Origin: Chryseobacterium sp. Marseille-Q5410
GTDB lineage: Bacteria; Bacteroidota; Bacteroidia; Flavobacteriales; Weeksellaceae
Direction: 5' to 3'
NCBI GenBank assembly: GCA_946892665.1
Contig: CAMPOT010000001.1
Location: 1,984,001 to 2,048,000 of the forward strand
DNA: 64,000 bases
Of this stretch, positions 47,307-56,214 are shown one piece after another (the first letter of the stretch is position 1; each line of letters begins with the position of its first letter). The position numbers and the translations under genes are program-made. The notes beneath the pieces are model-generated. The model searched no databases, was not told the DNA's origin, and was given only the letters and a program-made list of their open reading frames with translations.

Positions 47307-48077
47307 ATGTCAATTTTCTCTGAAAACATCAAGCATTTAAGAAATCGCCAGAAACTTACCCAACAGACGATAGCCAATGATCTGAATATTACCCGTGGGA
47401 GATATGTGAAATACGAAGATGGCAGTTCGGAACCGCCAATGGATTTATTGGTGAAGATTTCGAAATATTTTAAAGTAAGTATCGACCTTTTGCTGAGTAT
47501 CGACATCAAGAAATATCCTCTGGAGGAAATGATAAAGCTTTCAGAAAATAAAATTTTGGTGCCTGTAGCGGTGGACTCCAAGGGAGAAAATAAAATTGAA
47601 ATTATCCCCATAAAAGCATCTATGGGTTACCTGAACGGCTATCAGGATCCCGAATATATTGAAGGCTTGCAAACACTTTCGCTTCCATTCCTAAGAAATG
47701 GAAAATTCCGGGCTTTTCCGGCAACCGGAGATTCCATGCCGCCATATAAAGATGGAACCTACATCGTTGGAAAATATGTGGAGAATCTTGCAGATTTGAA
47801 AACCGATAAAACCTACGTTTTCATTACTACCAACGATGGGATTGTATATAAAAGATTTCAATTCCATGAGGGTAACCACATCTGCGTGAAATCAGACAAC
47901 AATTTTTATGAACCTTTAAAAATTCCTCTTGCTGAAATCCATGAGATTTGGGAATTTGCATGCAGTATTAACACGGCAGAATACGAACCAGAGGAATTTT
48001 CTGATCATGGCATTCATAACATGTTCAGCGAGATTAAGACTGAAATTAAAAACATTAGTGAAAACTTGAAATTTTAG
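47307..48077 (+). CDS. XRE-type repressor with S24 (LexA-like) peptidase domain
   Basis: A 256-residue regulator. Residues 5-60 form a helix-turn-helix domain (Q-K-L-T-Q-Q-T-I-A-N-D-L). A C-terminal S24 domain follows with the catalytic Ser in A-T-G-D-S-M-P-P (near residue 140) and the Lys in I-V-Y-K-R-F (near 182). A cleavage region K-A-S-M-G-Y-L-N-G-Y precedes it. It should be inactivated by RecA-induced self-cleavage and control dinB-dnaE2 and itself, inferred from the divergent layout and shared palindrome. Confidence 0.9.
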   Translation: MSIFSENIKHLRNRQKLTQQTIANDLNITRGRYVKYEDGSSEPPMDLLVKISKYFKVSIDLLLSIDIKKYPLEEMIKLSENKILVPVAVDSKGENKIEIIPIKASMGYLNGYQDPEYIEGLQTLSLPFLRNGKFRAFPATGDSMPPYKDGTYIVGKYVENLADLKTDKTYVFITTNDGIVYKRFQFHEGNHICVKSDNNFYEPLKIPLAEIHEIWEFACSINTAEYEPEEFSDHGIHNMFSEIKTEIKNISENLKF

Positions 48078-48153
48078 TAGGAAAACTTTATAGTGATTTA
48101 GTAATTTAATGTAAAGCGCACTGTATTGCCGACTAAGTGAAAACCGGAAACTT

Positions 48154-48192
48154 AAAAAAATAAAAAAAGACACTTACAAAATTTCGTAAGTG
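48154..48192 (-). terminator. Original terminator downstream of the tRNA target
   Basis: AGACACTTAC and GTAAGTGTCT form a perfect 10-bp stem with an 8-nt loop; on the minus strand it is followed by a long T-rich run. It lies directly beyond the tRNA fragment, so it originally ended the tRNA transcript. Confidence 0.75.
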
Positions 48193-48206
48193 TCTGATTT
48201 TTAGAG

Positions 48207-48252
48207 TGGCCCAGCTTGGGCTCGAACCAAGGACTTGCTGATTATGAGTCAG
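48207..48252 (-). other. att site: 3' fragment of a CAU-anticodon tRNA gene
   Basis: The minus strand contains the anticodon arm CTGACTCATAATCAG, variable loop, T arm CTTGG-TTCGAGC-CCAAG, acceptor CTGGGCC and discriminator A, i.e. tRNA positions 28-73. Positions 1-27 are absent; AT-rich sequence replaces them. With an integrase gene 160 bp away this is a duplicated attachment core. The anticodon CAU means elongator Met or Ile2 tRNA. This is not a functional tRNA. Confidence 0.85.
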
Positions 48253-48358
48253 ATTTTTTATACTTTATTATATTTTATCCTAATTTTATTTTGTTTTATT
48301 TTTCGTTGATTACCAATACCTTATAAAGTAATTAAACTCGTTTTAATTTATTTTTCTT

Positions 48359-48397
48359 TACATTTGCAAAGCAATTGTTCGTCAAATGTTCGTCAAA
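48359..48397 (+). promoter_or_regulatory. Integrase promoter box and tandem 11-bp repeats
   Basis: TACATTTG (48359-48366) matches the -7 consensus. TGTTCGTCAAA is repeated head to tail at 48376-48386 and 48387-48397, between promoter and start codon; the repeats could be recombinase arm sites or an autoregulatory site. Confidence 0.5.
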
Positions 48398-48411
48398 AAA
48401 TTAATACTTAA

Positions 48412-49623
48412 ATGACCACCTTTCAATTTACTTTAAAAAATACTACAAAGTCAAACGGAGAAAAAAGCATCATTATCTCCCTCATCAAAGACCGAAAAAA
48501 TACAAGTTTGTCCATCAGACAATCCTGTAAAGAAGAACAATGGAGTTATGAAACAGAACGCGTCAAAAAAAATCATCCGAATTCCGAAAAAATTAACAGG
48601 TTTATTGACAAATATAAAGTCATCATTTCAAATGTCATTGATAACCTTGAAGATGAAAACATCCCATATACTTTGCAGGATGTGATCTATGAAATCAAAA
48701 ACTATAAAGGCGATGCAAAAGCTGTTTCTTATACCGATTTTCAGGAAAACATTATTGGAAATTTGAAAAAATCTGACAAGATTGGAACCGCCAGAGTAGA
48801 AAGAGACACGCTTAATTCTCTGCAAAATTTCTTTGGAAAAGATCAAATCGGATTTAATGAGATAAAATATCTGTCACTTAAAAATTACGAAGCCCATTGT
48901 ATCGCAAAAGGCAACAAGCCGGCAACTATTGCAATCAGAATGCGAACCATCCGAAATGTGTTTAATCAGGCAATCAAAGGAAAAGTAATTAAAGAAAAAC
49001 AATACCCTTTCAAAGATTACAAAATCTCTCAAATAAAAAGCACGAGCAAAAAAGAATTTCTTACTAAAAAGGAAATCAAATTATTGAACGCATATGAACC
49101 AGCAGATCAATATCAAGAGTTCGCAAAAGATATGTTCCTTTTCAGTTACTATTCAAGAGGAATAAATTTTATCGATTTGATGCAGCTTGAAAAAAACTCT
49201 GTTACTAATAAAAACATATCTTATTACAGAGAGAAGACTGGCGTTGCGGTAAAATTCAAGCTAAATGATACCACAGAAAAAATTATTGAAAAATACAGGT
49301 CTGAACCGGAGTCAAAATATATTTTTAGCATCATTAAAACCAATAATCCTTCAAAGACCTATTTGAAAAATAAATCACAGAAATACCTCACTGTTTACGT
49401 CAATAAATATCTAAAAAACATCATGACGAAGTTAGAAATCAACAAGAACATCACCTACTACTGCGCCAGACATTCTTTTGCCACAGCTCTAAAGTTTGAG
49501 AATGTTTCAATTGAAATTATCCGCGAAGCACTTGGACATAAGGACATTAATTCAACGATGTCTTACTTAAATTCTTTACCGGATGCGAAACTGGATAAGA
49601 TTATTGAAGATGTTATCAAATAG
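48412..49623 (+). CDS. Tyrosine recombinase / integrase
   Basis: A 403-residue site-specific integrase of the Bacteroidota type: an N-terminal arm-binding domain, a SAM-like core-binding domain (residues 100-205) and a catalytic domain with Arg in Y-Y-S-R-G-I-N, H-x2-R in C-A-R-H-S-F-A-T preceded by Y-Y, G-H in L-G-H-K-D and the nucleophile Tyr in M-S-Y-L-N-S. It lies beside the tRNA att fragment and should have integrated the island. It appears intact. Confidence 0.93.
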   Translation: MTTFQFTLKNTTKSNGEKSIIISLIKDRKNTSLSIRQSCKEEQWSYETERVKKNHPNSEKINRFIDKYKVIISNVIDNLEDENIPYTLQDVIYEIKNYKGDAKAVSYTDFQENIIGNLKKSDKIGTARVERDTLNSLQNFFGKDQIGFNEIKYLSLKNYEAHCIAKGNKPATIAIRMRTIRNVFNQAIKGKVIKEKQYPFKDYKISQIKSTSKKEFLTKKEIKLLNAYEPADQYQEFAKDMFLFSYYSRGINFIDLMQLEKNSVTNKNISYYREKTGVAVKFKLNDTTEKIIEKYRSEPESKYIFSIIKTNNPSKTYLKNKSQKYLTVYVNKYLKNIMTKLEINKNITYYCARHSFATALKFENVSIEIIREALGHKDINSTMSYLNSLPDAKLDKIIEDVIK

Positions 49624-49642
49624 ACATATCACTCTAAATAAC

Positions 49643-52607
49643 CTAATAATACTCCTTAATATAACCATATGCCCTATCAAAAAGCAGTTGGTCTTTGTGC
49701 AACTGATATTTCAAAAGGGCTTTCCGAAGTGATTTCTGCACTTCCCTTTCTCCTGAAACAGTTTTCTGCCAACCGGGAAAGCGGACAATCCTTACAATGG
49801 AATCAATATCGTTTACAATGCGTTCCACTACAGCTGGTGTTTCGTCTGTTTTCAGTTCTGTGAAAAGTTCAGTTAAGGCAGCTTTTGGCGATTTTCCCTG
49901 TTGCTCTTCTTCATATTCTTTTTCAGCCTGCAGTGTTTCTTTCGCAAGTTTGCAGAGTTCCTTTACAAATTCTATGGAAGTGATCAGTCCTTTTTCAGCG
50001 CGGTCACGAAGTTCTTCCAGGCGCTCGCTGAGTTTTTTGAATTTAGGATTTCCGCCGTGTTTTGTAAACCGTTCGATCAGTTTTTTCTCCAGTTTTTTCA
50101 GTTCCTTCGGATCGGGGTTATTGAAGATATCTTCCACCACATCGGCATCCAGAATAAATTCTTCCAGATTGTGAACTTCACCTACATGTACATTGTCATG
50201 TATCAGTTTTGTCGTCTGCGCGCCCAAACTTAACCAAAGCAGTTTTCCGACATGGTCGTCAATCGGCTTCAGGGATTGGTAAACACTGCTTAACCAGCGG
50301 TAATCCTGCTGATAGAGGTTCAGAATATTATCCGGCGATAGCGATTCCCAAATTCGTGACAAGTTTGTAATCTGCTGCAAAGGCATCTTTTTTCTCATTG
50401 GTATCCACTTTATTCTGTGCGGCTTCCAGACCTTCAAAACCTTCCACCGTTCTGTCCACACCTTCAAAATGAGCCAGTGCTGTGTTCATGGCTTCAGGAA
50501 GTTTATCCCGAAGTTCCGACAGATTACTGATGATCTGCTGCACGGTCTTCTCATCAAATTCAAGGGCTTTTGCAGTATCATCAAACACCCCGAAATAATC
50601 TACGATCCTACCGAAAGTTTTATTCGGAAACAACCGGTTGGTACGGCATATCGCCTGAAGAAGCGTATGGTCTTTCAAAGATTTGTCCAGATACATGGTC
50701 TGCAGAATCGGCGCATCAAAACCGGTAAGCAATTTGGCCGTAACAATCAGGAATTTCAGATCCGATGAAGCGTCATTAAATTCATCGGTTATTTTTTCCT
50801 GTTCCGATTTATCTACTGCATATTTCTGTTTGAACTCCAGTTCATCATTAGCCGAAGTTGAAATCACCACTCTGCTTGCTTCCGCAGGGAAATACTGATC
50901 CAGTTCTTCTTTGTACTGCACACACGCATAACGGTCGGGCGTTACAATCATCGCCTTGAAACCGTGCGGCTCCACTTTTTCCCGGTAATGCGTGGCAATG
51001 TCTTTTACAATTTTTTTCACTCTTTCGGGCGACTTCAGGAACGAGGACATTTTTGCAGATTTTCTGTTCAGTGCGTCCGCTTCTTCGTCACTTAGTGCGG
51101 ATTCTTCTTTAAACTCTTCAAAAAGTTTGTCCAACATTTCCTTATCCACATGCACATCTACGAGTCTTGGCTCAAAATGAAGCGGCAGTGTTGCTCCGTC
51201 GCGAAGGGAATCCTGAAAAGTATATCTTGAAATATATCCACCTTCATCGGTTTCGGCACCGAAAGCCCAGAAGGTATTTTTATCGGCCTTGTTCACCGGA
51301 GTTCCGGTAAGCCCAAACAGAAATGCATTAGGCAACGCAGCGCGCATCTGCCTTCCAAGGTCGCCTTCCTGCGTGCGGTGCGCTTCATCCACCAGCACAA
51401 TTATATTGTCGCGGGTATTCATATTGGGTTTGGCATCGCGGAATTTGTGAATCATCGATACAATGATTTTCCGGGTGTCCTGCTCCAGCATTTTCTGTAA
51501 ATGGCTGATGCTGTCTGTGGTCTGCACATTTGGAATGTCCGCTGCGTTGAAGGTTCCTGAAATTTGTGTATCCAGGTCGGTTCTGTCCACAAGAACAATT
51601 ACTGTCGGACTTTTCAGTTCTTTGGCGCGTCTTAATTTTTGTGCGGCAAAAACCATCAGCAATGATTTACCTGAACCCTGAAAATGCCAAATCAGTCCTT
51701 TTTTGATGCTGCCCTCCTTCACGCGTTCTACAATTCTGTTGGTACCTTCGTACTGTTGGTAACGGGGAATTACCTTAATGCGCTGTTTCTTTTTGTTGGT
51801 CGTGAAAATGGAAAAATTCTGCATAATATCCAGCAAACGCACAGGATTTAGCAGATCGGTAAGTTCGTTTCCGATTTCTGAAAGCCCGAGTTTTGCGATC
51901 AGGTCGCTTTTTTCGTCTTCCAGTCTCCATGGCGCCCAGAATTCCAGTGGTGTTCTTACGCCGCCGAAACGCAGGTGTTTTCCTTCTGTGGCAAAAGACA
52001 GGATATTGGGAACAAAAAGTTGCGGAACTGTATTTTCATACACCTCCTTTATTTCATAAGCACCGTCCATCCAACTGATACTTGGACGAATTGGTGTTTT
52101 GGCTTCTCCTACTACCACTGGAATTCCATTGATGAACAGTACGATATCGGGAATTTTGGTTTCGCGGCTGTGGATGCGGAACTGATTGGTGGCGATATAC
52201 GAATTGTTGGTAAACTCTTCCTCATCAAAAAGGCGCACCGGAACATGCCGGTTGTTTTCGCCGAATGGCATGGTTTTATCACCGCACATCCATTTGAAAA
52301 ACTCTTCATTGGCACGCACCAAACCTACAGAATTTACCGACAGCAAAATGGCCCGCAGTTTATAAATTACTTCATCGGCAAGGTCGGGATTGGCTTTTAT
52401 TTCGGGATTCAGTCGAATGAGGGCTTCTTTCAGTTCCTGTTCCAGCAGCACCTCGTTTACGCTGCGTTTCAAATCTTCGGCATTGCGGTATTCCCACTGT
52501 ACACCGTAGGCAGACTGCGGTTCGCTTAGCACACCCGAATTGAGATTTAACCCGGAAAGTTTCTGTATGATGTAGTATTCTACACTGTTAAGTTCGTTGA
52601 AGGCCAT
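49643..52607 (-). pseudogene. hsdR: Type I restriction subunit HsdR, frameshifted
   Basis: HsdR is the motor and nuclease of type I restriction. From MAFNELNSVEYY (52607; an ATG at 52682 would add 25 unrelated residues) the frame shows the N-terminal nuclease D...G-E-A-K (V-V-V-G-E-A-K), Walker A F-Q-G-S-G-K-S, D-E-A-H and L-T-G-T-P. It stops at 50328. The family's D-Y-K-L-x-S-R-I-W-E-x-L-S-P segment switches frame near 50360 and continues to 49643. The total of about 988 codons fits HsdR, with one base too many (or two missing). The lost part is the C-terminal HsdM-contact domain, so restriction is probably off unless the shift is a sequencing error or is bypassed. Confidence 0.88.
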
Positions 52608-52621
52608 TGTTTTTTGTGTTT

Positions 52622-53026
52622 TTATGCTTTGTACAAATTCTCTATGTTCCCCTGATGTTCCACATCGTGTTTGCGCATCCATTCAAAGGTATCATAATCT
52701 TCGTGGTGCCACTTTTTGTTTCTGTAGGAATAGCCATGAAAGACAAACGGTGATTCCTCTTCTTCATTTTCCTTCTTAATGGCGATCAGCAGGCGATCTT
52801 TGGTTTTGGGAACATAGTCAAAATCAAAAACATTTTTTTCATTGAGCAGTTGCAGCAGGCAGTCCCGGTCCTGCAAATCCTGCGGTGTGATATGGTACGG
52901 AAACAGCGGTTGCCCAACCACGCACAAATCCTGATCTTTGTGATATATAAAAAGTTCCCAAAAACTGCGGTCTTCGGGCACTTCGCTGCAGGTACAGAGT
53001 TTCAGTTGATGGGATATTTCGCACAT
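52622..53026 (-). CDS. Uncharacterised 134-residue protein next to hsdR
   Basis: I do not recognise a family. The protein is soluble, with three Cys near the N-terminus (M-C-E-I, L-C-T-C), many acidic residues and a region G-Y-S-Y-R-N-K-K-W-H-H-E-D-Y-D-T-F-E-W. It ends 15 bp before the hsdR start and begins 10 bp after the HEPN-like gene, so the three are likely one transcript. The spacing suggests a role linked to restriction, but this is only context. Confidence 0.6.
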   Translation of the reverse strand: MCEISHQLKLCTCSEVPEDRSFWELFIYHKDQDLCVVGQPLFPYHITPQDLQDRDCLLQLLNEKNVFDFDYVPKTKDRLLIAIKKENEEEESPFVFHGYSYRNKKWHHEDYDTFEWMRKHDVEHQGNIENLYKA

Positions 53027-53035
53027 AATCTGAAT

Positions 53036-54127
53036 CTAAAGAATAAAATCTATTGAACATTCTGCATCAATCATTCTATCGAGTGGATATTTTTCATGAT
53101 TATAGTTACCCATTTTTATTTCATTATCAATTAAATATTTTTCTATCGACAATCTTTCCCCCATTCTGTTGTGCAAATAATCAATAAGTTCATTTAATAT
53201 AAAAGTCAAGTAATATCTGAGATTTGAGGCTATTAACTCATTATTCGTATTAGTTGCAGCATCATGGATGATTTCATTTCGCAAGCGATAAATTCTTATA
53301 AAATGAATTTCCAAATTATCCTTATGACTATTAATATATTCTTTTGAGCAACCTTTTCCTTTTTCAAAAAACCATTCTTTGAGTTTTCTTGCTCTGTAGG
53401 CTATTAAAGGATAATCATTAAGTAGTTCACTCCAAATTTGCGTATAAAAAACTTCTTTTTTGATATCATCATAAGACAATTTGTCAAGTTCCGTAAGTTT
53501 TGCAATGATATCTGGTGGAAGCGATAAAATATTTCGCTTAAAAGAAATCAGGTTTCTCTTAACATAAGCAATACTATGAGCGTTTATAAAATGTTCTTTC
53601 AATCTCACGATAGTACTGGAACTTTCATAATTAGAAAAAAGATACTCCAAACCAATCCAATAATTTATAAATTTATGTTCTACTTCGGTTGATTGGTTAC
53701 CTAGTCGAAGATACCTAATTGCAGATTTAATTTTTTCTTTACTTTCGTTTCTGATATTTGGATTAGCAAGTAAGTTTGGAAGTTTACTTGTAAAATGGAT
53801 ATACCTGTTTTTTTCTACTTTGTATTTACCATCAAGTATATTAACATTATTCTGAAACCCTCCTTTATGAGGAGATCGTTTGTCAACTACTAAAACTCTG
53901 TTGTGGATGTGAAGAAATTCATCAGATAGCCCTAAATTTAGAATATCTAAGTATTCGGCTAGAATATTTTTTCCTTTTTTTAATGCAGACAAATAATCGC
54001 GTGCTTCTACATTACACTTTATAAATATTCTATTTTTAAATGGCTGTTTAAATACTGCAAGCTCATTTTCTTCTCTTTCTCTCAAAGAAATATCATTAAT
54101 TTCATCCGTCAATTTTATTGTTTTCAT
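53036..54127 (-). CDS. ApeA-like HEPN-domain protein
   Basis: This 363-residue protein has a C-terminal helical region with E-H-K-F-I-N-Y-W-I-G-L-E-Y-L (near 150) and R-L-R-N-E-I-I-H-D-A (R283 to H288), the R-x4-H signature of HEPN ribonucleases; the combination resembles ApeA-like HEPN proteins found in defence loci. The N-terminal 120 residues are not recognised. It is encoded between hsdS and hsdR, an unusual place. RNase activity is inferred from the motif. Confidence 0.65.
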   Translation of the reverse strand: MKTIKLTDEINDISLREREENELAVFKQPFKNRIFIKCNVEARDYLSALKKGKNILAEYLDILNLGLSDEFLHIHNRVLVVDKRSPHKGGFQNNVNILDGKYKVEKNRYIHFTSKLPNLLANPNIRNESKEKIKSAIRYLRLGNQSTEVEHKFINYWIGLEYLFSNYESSSTIVRLKEHFINAHSIAYVKRNLISFKRNILSLPPDIIAKLTELDKLSYDDIKKEVFYTQIWSELLNDYPLIAYRARKLKEWFFEKGKGCSKEYINSHKDNLEIHFIRIYRLRNEIIHDAATNTNNELIASNLRYYLTFILNELIDYLHNRMGERLSIEKYLIDNEIKMGNYNHEKYPLDRMIDAECSIDFIL

Positions 54128-54272
54128 AATTTATAGAATTTACAGAATCATACACTTTTTGAGTTGTATCAACTCTAAAGACAACCAAATGTTCACATTC
54201 ATCACTTAGAATCCTTAGCTTAAAGTTATCAAAAAATGCATCGAAAGAACTTGTTTGTTTTAGTGAGTTCAC
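54102..54272 (-). CDS. Possible small protein or readthrough extension (56 residues)
   Basis: After the TAA that ends the 181-residue gene (54284-54282), the same frame stays open for 59 codons. A GTG at 54272 could start a 56-residue product (V-N-S-L-K-Q-T-S-S-F-D-A-F-F-D-N-F) that overlaps the HEPN gene by 26 bp. Composition looks coding. It may instead be the original C-terminus of the upstream gene, separated by a nonsense mutation. Confidence 0.4.
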   Translation of the reverse strand: MNSLKQTSSFDAFFDNFKLRILSDECEHLVVFRVDTTQKVYDSVNSINYENNKIDG

Positions 54273-54281
54273 AAAAATTCC

Positions 54282-54827
54282 TTAAAAAATTTTATATAAA
54301 AAGCCCTTAGAAAACCCTTTGTTTATCAATTCGCTAAAAAGTTTAGCTAAAATCTTATCAATTTTTATGAGGTGATCGAAATCAGAAATATTCGCATCAA
54401 GGAGATTCTTCACTTCATCAATTAGCTTATTCAGATACATTGGATTTTCCTTCAGGAGAATTTCTAGTATCGACGCAATCTTTTTGTAATTGTTCTCATT
54501 CAGTTCTTTAAGTGAGGTCAGAATATAATCTTTACTAACTGACCTAAAAACCAGTTGATTTTCATCTTTATCACTTAATAGTTTGATGGCTTCATCAACT
54601 AATCCTTTTTTGTTGGCCTCTTTTGCTTTAATCGTGTGAAAATGTTTTATTCGTCCAGCCTCAAATTCATTTAAGCAATATCGTAATTCTTCCAAAATAG
54701 TCTTTGGATTATTCAGTTTTACGCGGTAACTATCTATTGTGCCAAAATACAGTAATTCAATAGATTTCTCTATAAAGAATTTCTGAGAAATAGTTAAATC
54801 GGTTTTTTTATGGCGTATAATTTGCAT
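54282..54827 (-). CDS. Uncharacterised helical protein (181 residues)
   Basis: No family is recognised. The protein is almost wholly helical, without membrane segment or signal peptide, with Leu/Lys/Glu-rich repeats such as E-A-I-K-L-L-S-D-K-D and a C-terminus of I-N-K-G-F-S-K-G-F-L-Y-K-I-F. It starts 184 bp after hsdS, beyond a hairpin, so it may have its own promoter. The open frame after its stop codon suggests it could be truncated. A link to defence is inferred from position. Confidence 0.55.
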   Translation of the reverse strand: MQIIRHKKTDLTISQKFFIEKSIELLYFGTIDSYRVKLNNPKTILEELRYCLNEFEAGRIKHFHTIKAKEANKKGLVDEAIKLLSDKDENQLVFRSVSKDYILTSLKELNENNYKKIASILEILLKENPMYLNKLIDEVKNLLDANISDFDHLIKIDKILAKLFSELINKGFSKGFLYKIF

Positions 54828-54953
54828 ATTTGAGATTAAATTGTATAAATTTGCAATACAAAATAGTTGTTAATTAACCAAAAATAGAAAAGGAAGATTG
54901 GTGGATTATGGTTCTGGATAACTTTCCGCATTCTTCGCTACTTCCTTAAATAC

Positions 54954-54985
54954 AAGAGCTTCGTTTTCGAAGCTCTTTTATATTT
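54954..54985 (+). terminator. Hairpin between hsdS and the 181-residue gene
   Basis: Perfect 10-bp arms AAGAGCTTCG (54954-54963) and CGAAGCTCTT (54968-54977) with loop TTTT; the T-run is on the plus strand, so minus-strand termination would be weaker. Confidence 0.6.
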
Positions 54986-55011
54986 TTATCAAAAATAGCA
55001 AAATTTTATTC

Positions 55012-56214
55012 TTAAAAAATCTGATTGATTAAACTTTTTTGAAGGGATTGGGAAGTTTTTATCTGTTGTTCAAATGCTACAACCATTTTCTCAATTTCTT
55101 CTAATTTGCTTGAAATCACTTTCTGCTCTTCTATTGGTGGCAAGAGAAGTTTTAATCTTGATTTGACCGTAGTTTTTGATAAATTAAATCTAGTTGAACC
55201 CTGAGCATTCTTAAACATGAATTTTCTAACATGTTCACCTCGTAAAAGAAATCTTGCATATTCGGGTAAAAGTTTTTCAAAATTATGAAGTCTAAAACCG
55301 AAGCAAAAAGAATTCAAATAACATTCTCCTAAATCATCTAAAACAACTGAAGACATTCCAACATCTTGCGGCGTTTCTGAAGAACCTGTAAATAAAATAT
55401 TCCCATATTCTATCCGATTTTGATTTTCATTGTCTTTAACATCAACAAAATCAATCATTCCAGGATTAATTCTACTATTTGTAAAAACATTCATGTAAGT
55501 TATGAACTGTTTGCCATGTCCAAAATCATTTTTTGATTTTCCATTTAAACCCGAAAAAGACTCACCTAAGTCTCCAAATTTATAAGATTTCCAATTTGTT
55601 ATGTTTTTAGACAAATTACCCGCTACAGAATCAAACAAATACTTTTTAAAGAAAATATCGTAAACTTCCTTATTTCTTTTCTCCTTCTCAATCACCTCAT
55701 CCATTGCCCAAAGCAGTTCGGCAAGGCGTTGCTGTTCTTCTTTTGGGGGAAGAAGGAATTCGTAGTTGGCAAGGTCCTTAAATTTCACTCTAGGTGATAA
55801 ACCACCTGCAGAATGTTTTACTGCATAATCAAAAAAATGATCATTATTGACGATAAACGGAAGCAGTTCCGGAAGCAACAAAACTTTTTTTGCGCGGAAA
55901 ACCGTAATATCTCCTGAACAAACTCCATCAAAATCTGCCAAAACAGCCTTTTTCAGATAGGCTCTTCTTCGGCCAAACAAAACATCACCTTTTCTGAAAA
56001 CTTTGGTAAATGTGGTATCTGTATCTCCAGCAAATGATTTTCGCAAATGGATGTCGCCAGAATCAATATGTTCCAACCCAACAATATGCTGAAAACCATC
56101 GGCAATGATATTTTGTGTATTCTCTTTCGGTTCAGAAACCACTTCTCCGAATTTTACTTTCTTCCACGAAGATTTATCTATTTTTAGTTCTGTTTTCAAA
56201 GTTTCAACCATCAT
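55012..56214 (-). CDS. hsdS: Type I restriction specificity subunit HsdS
   Basis: HsdS selects the two-part DNA target of the methylase and nuclease. The 400-residue protein has two target-recognition domains (about residues 15-150 and 210-350), each followed by a conserved helix: P-P-K-E-E-Q-Q-R-L-A-E-L-L and P-P-I-E-E-Q-K-V-I-S-S-K-L. Both are complete. It overlaps hsdM-1 by 4 bp, so translation is coupled. Confidence 0.93.
   Translation of the reverse strand: MMVETLKTELKIDKSSWKKVKFGEVVSEPKENTQNIIADGFQHIVGLEHIDSGDIHLRKSFAGDTDTTFTKVFRKGDVLFGRRRAYLKKAVLADFDGVCSGDITVFRAKKVLLLPELLPFIVNNDHFFDYAVKHSAGGLSPRVKFKDLANYEFLLPPKEEQQRLAELLWAMDEVIEKEKRNKEVYDIFFKKYLFDSVAGNLSKNITNWKSYKFGDLGESFSGLNGKSKNDFGHGKQFITYMNVFTNSRINPGMIDFVDVKDNENQNRIEYGNILFTGSSETPQDVGMSSVVLDDLGECYLNSFCFGFRLHNFEKLLPEYARFLLRGEHVRKFMFKNAQGSTRFNLSKTTVKSRLKLLLPPIEEQKVISSKLEEIEKMVVAFEQQIKTSQSLQKSLINQIF

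Noticed and set aside
48207-48252. A complete tRNA gene
   Set aside because: Positions 1-27 (acceptor 5' strand and D arm) are missing; only the 3' part is present.
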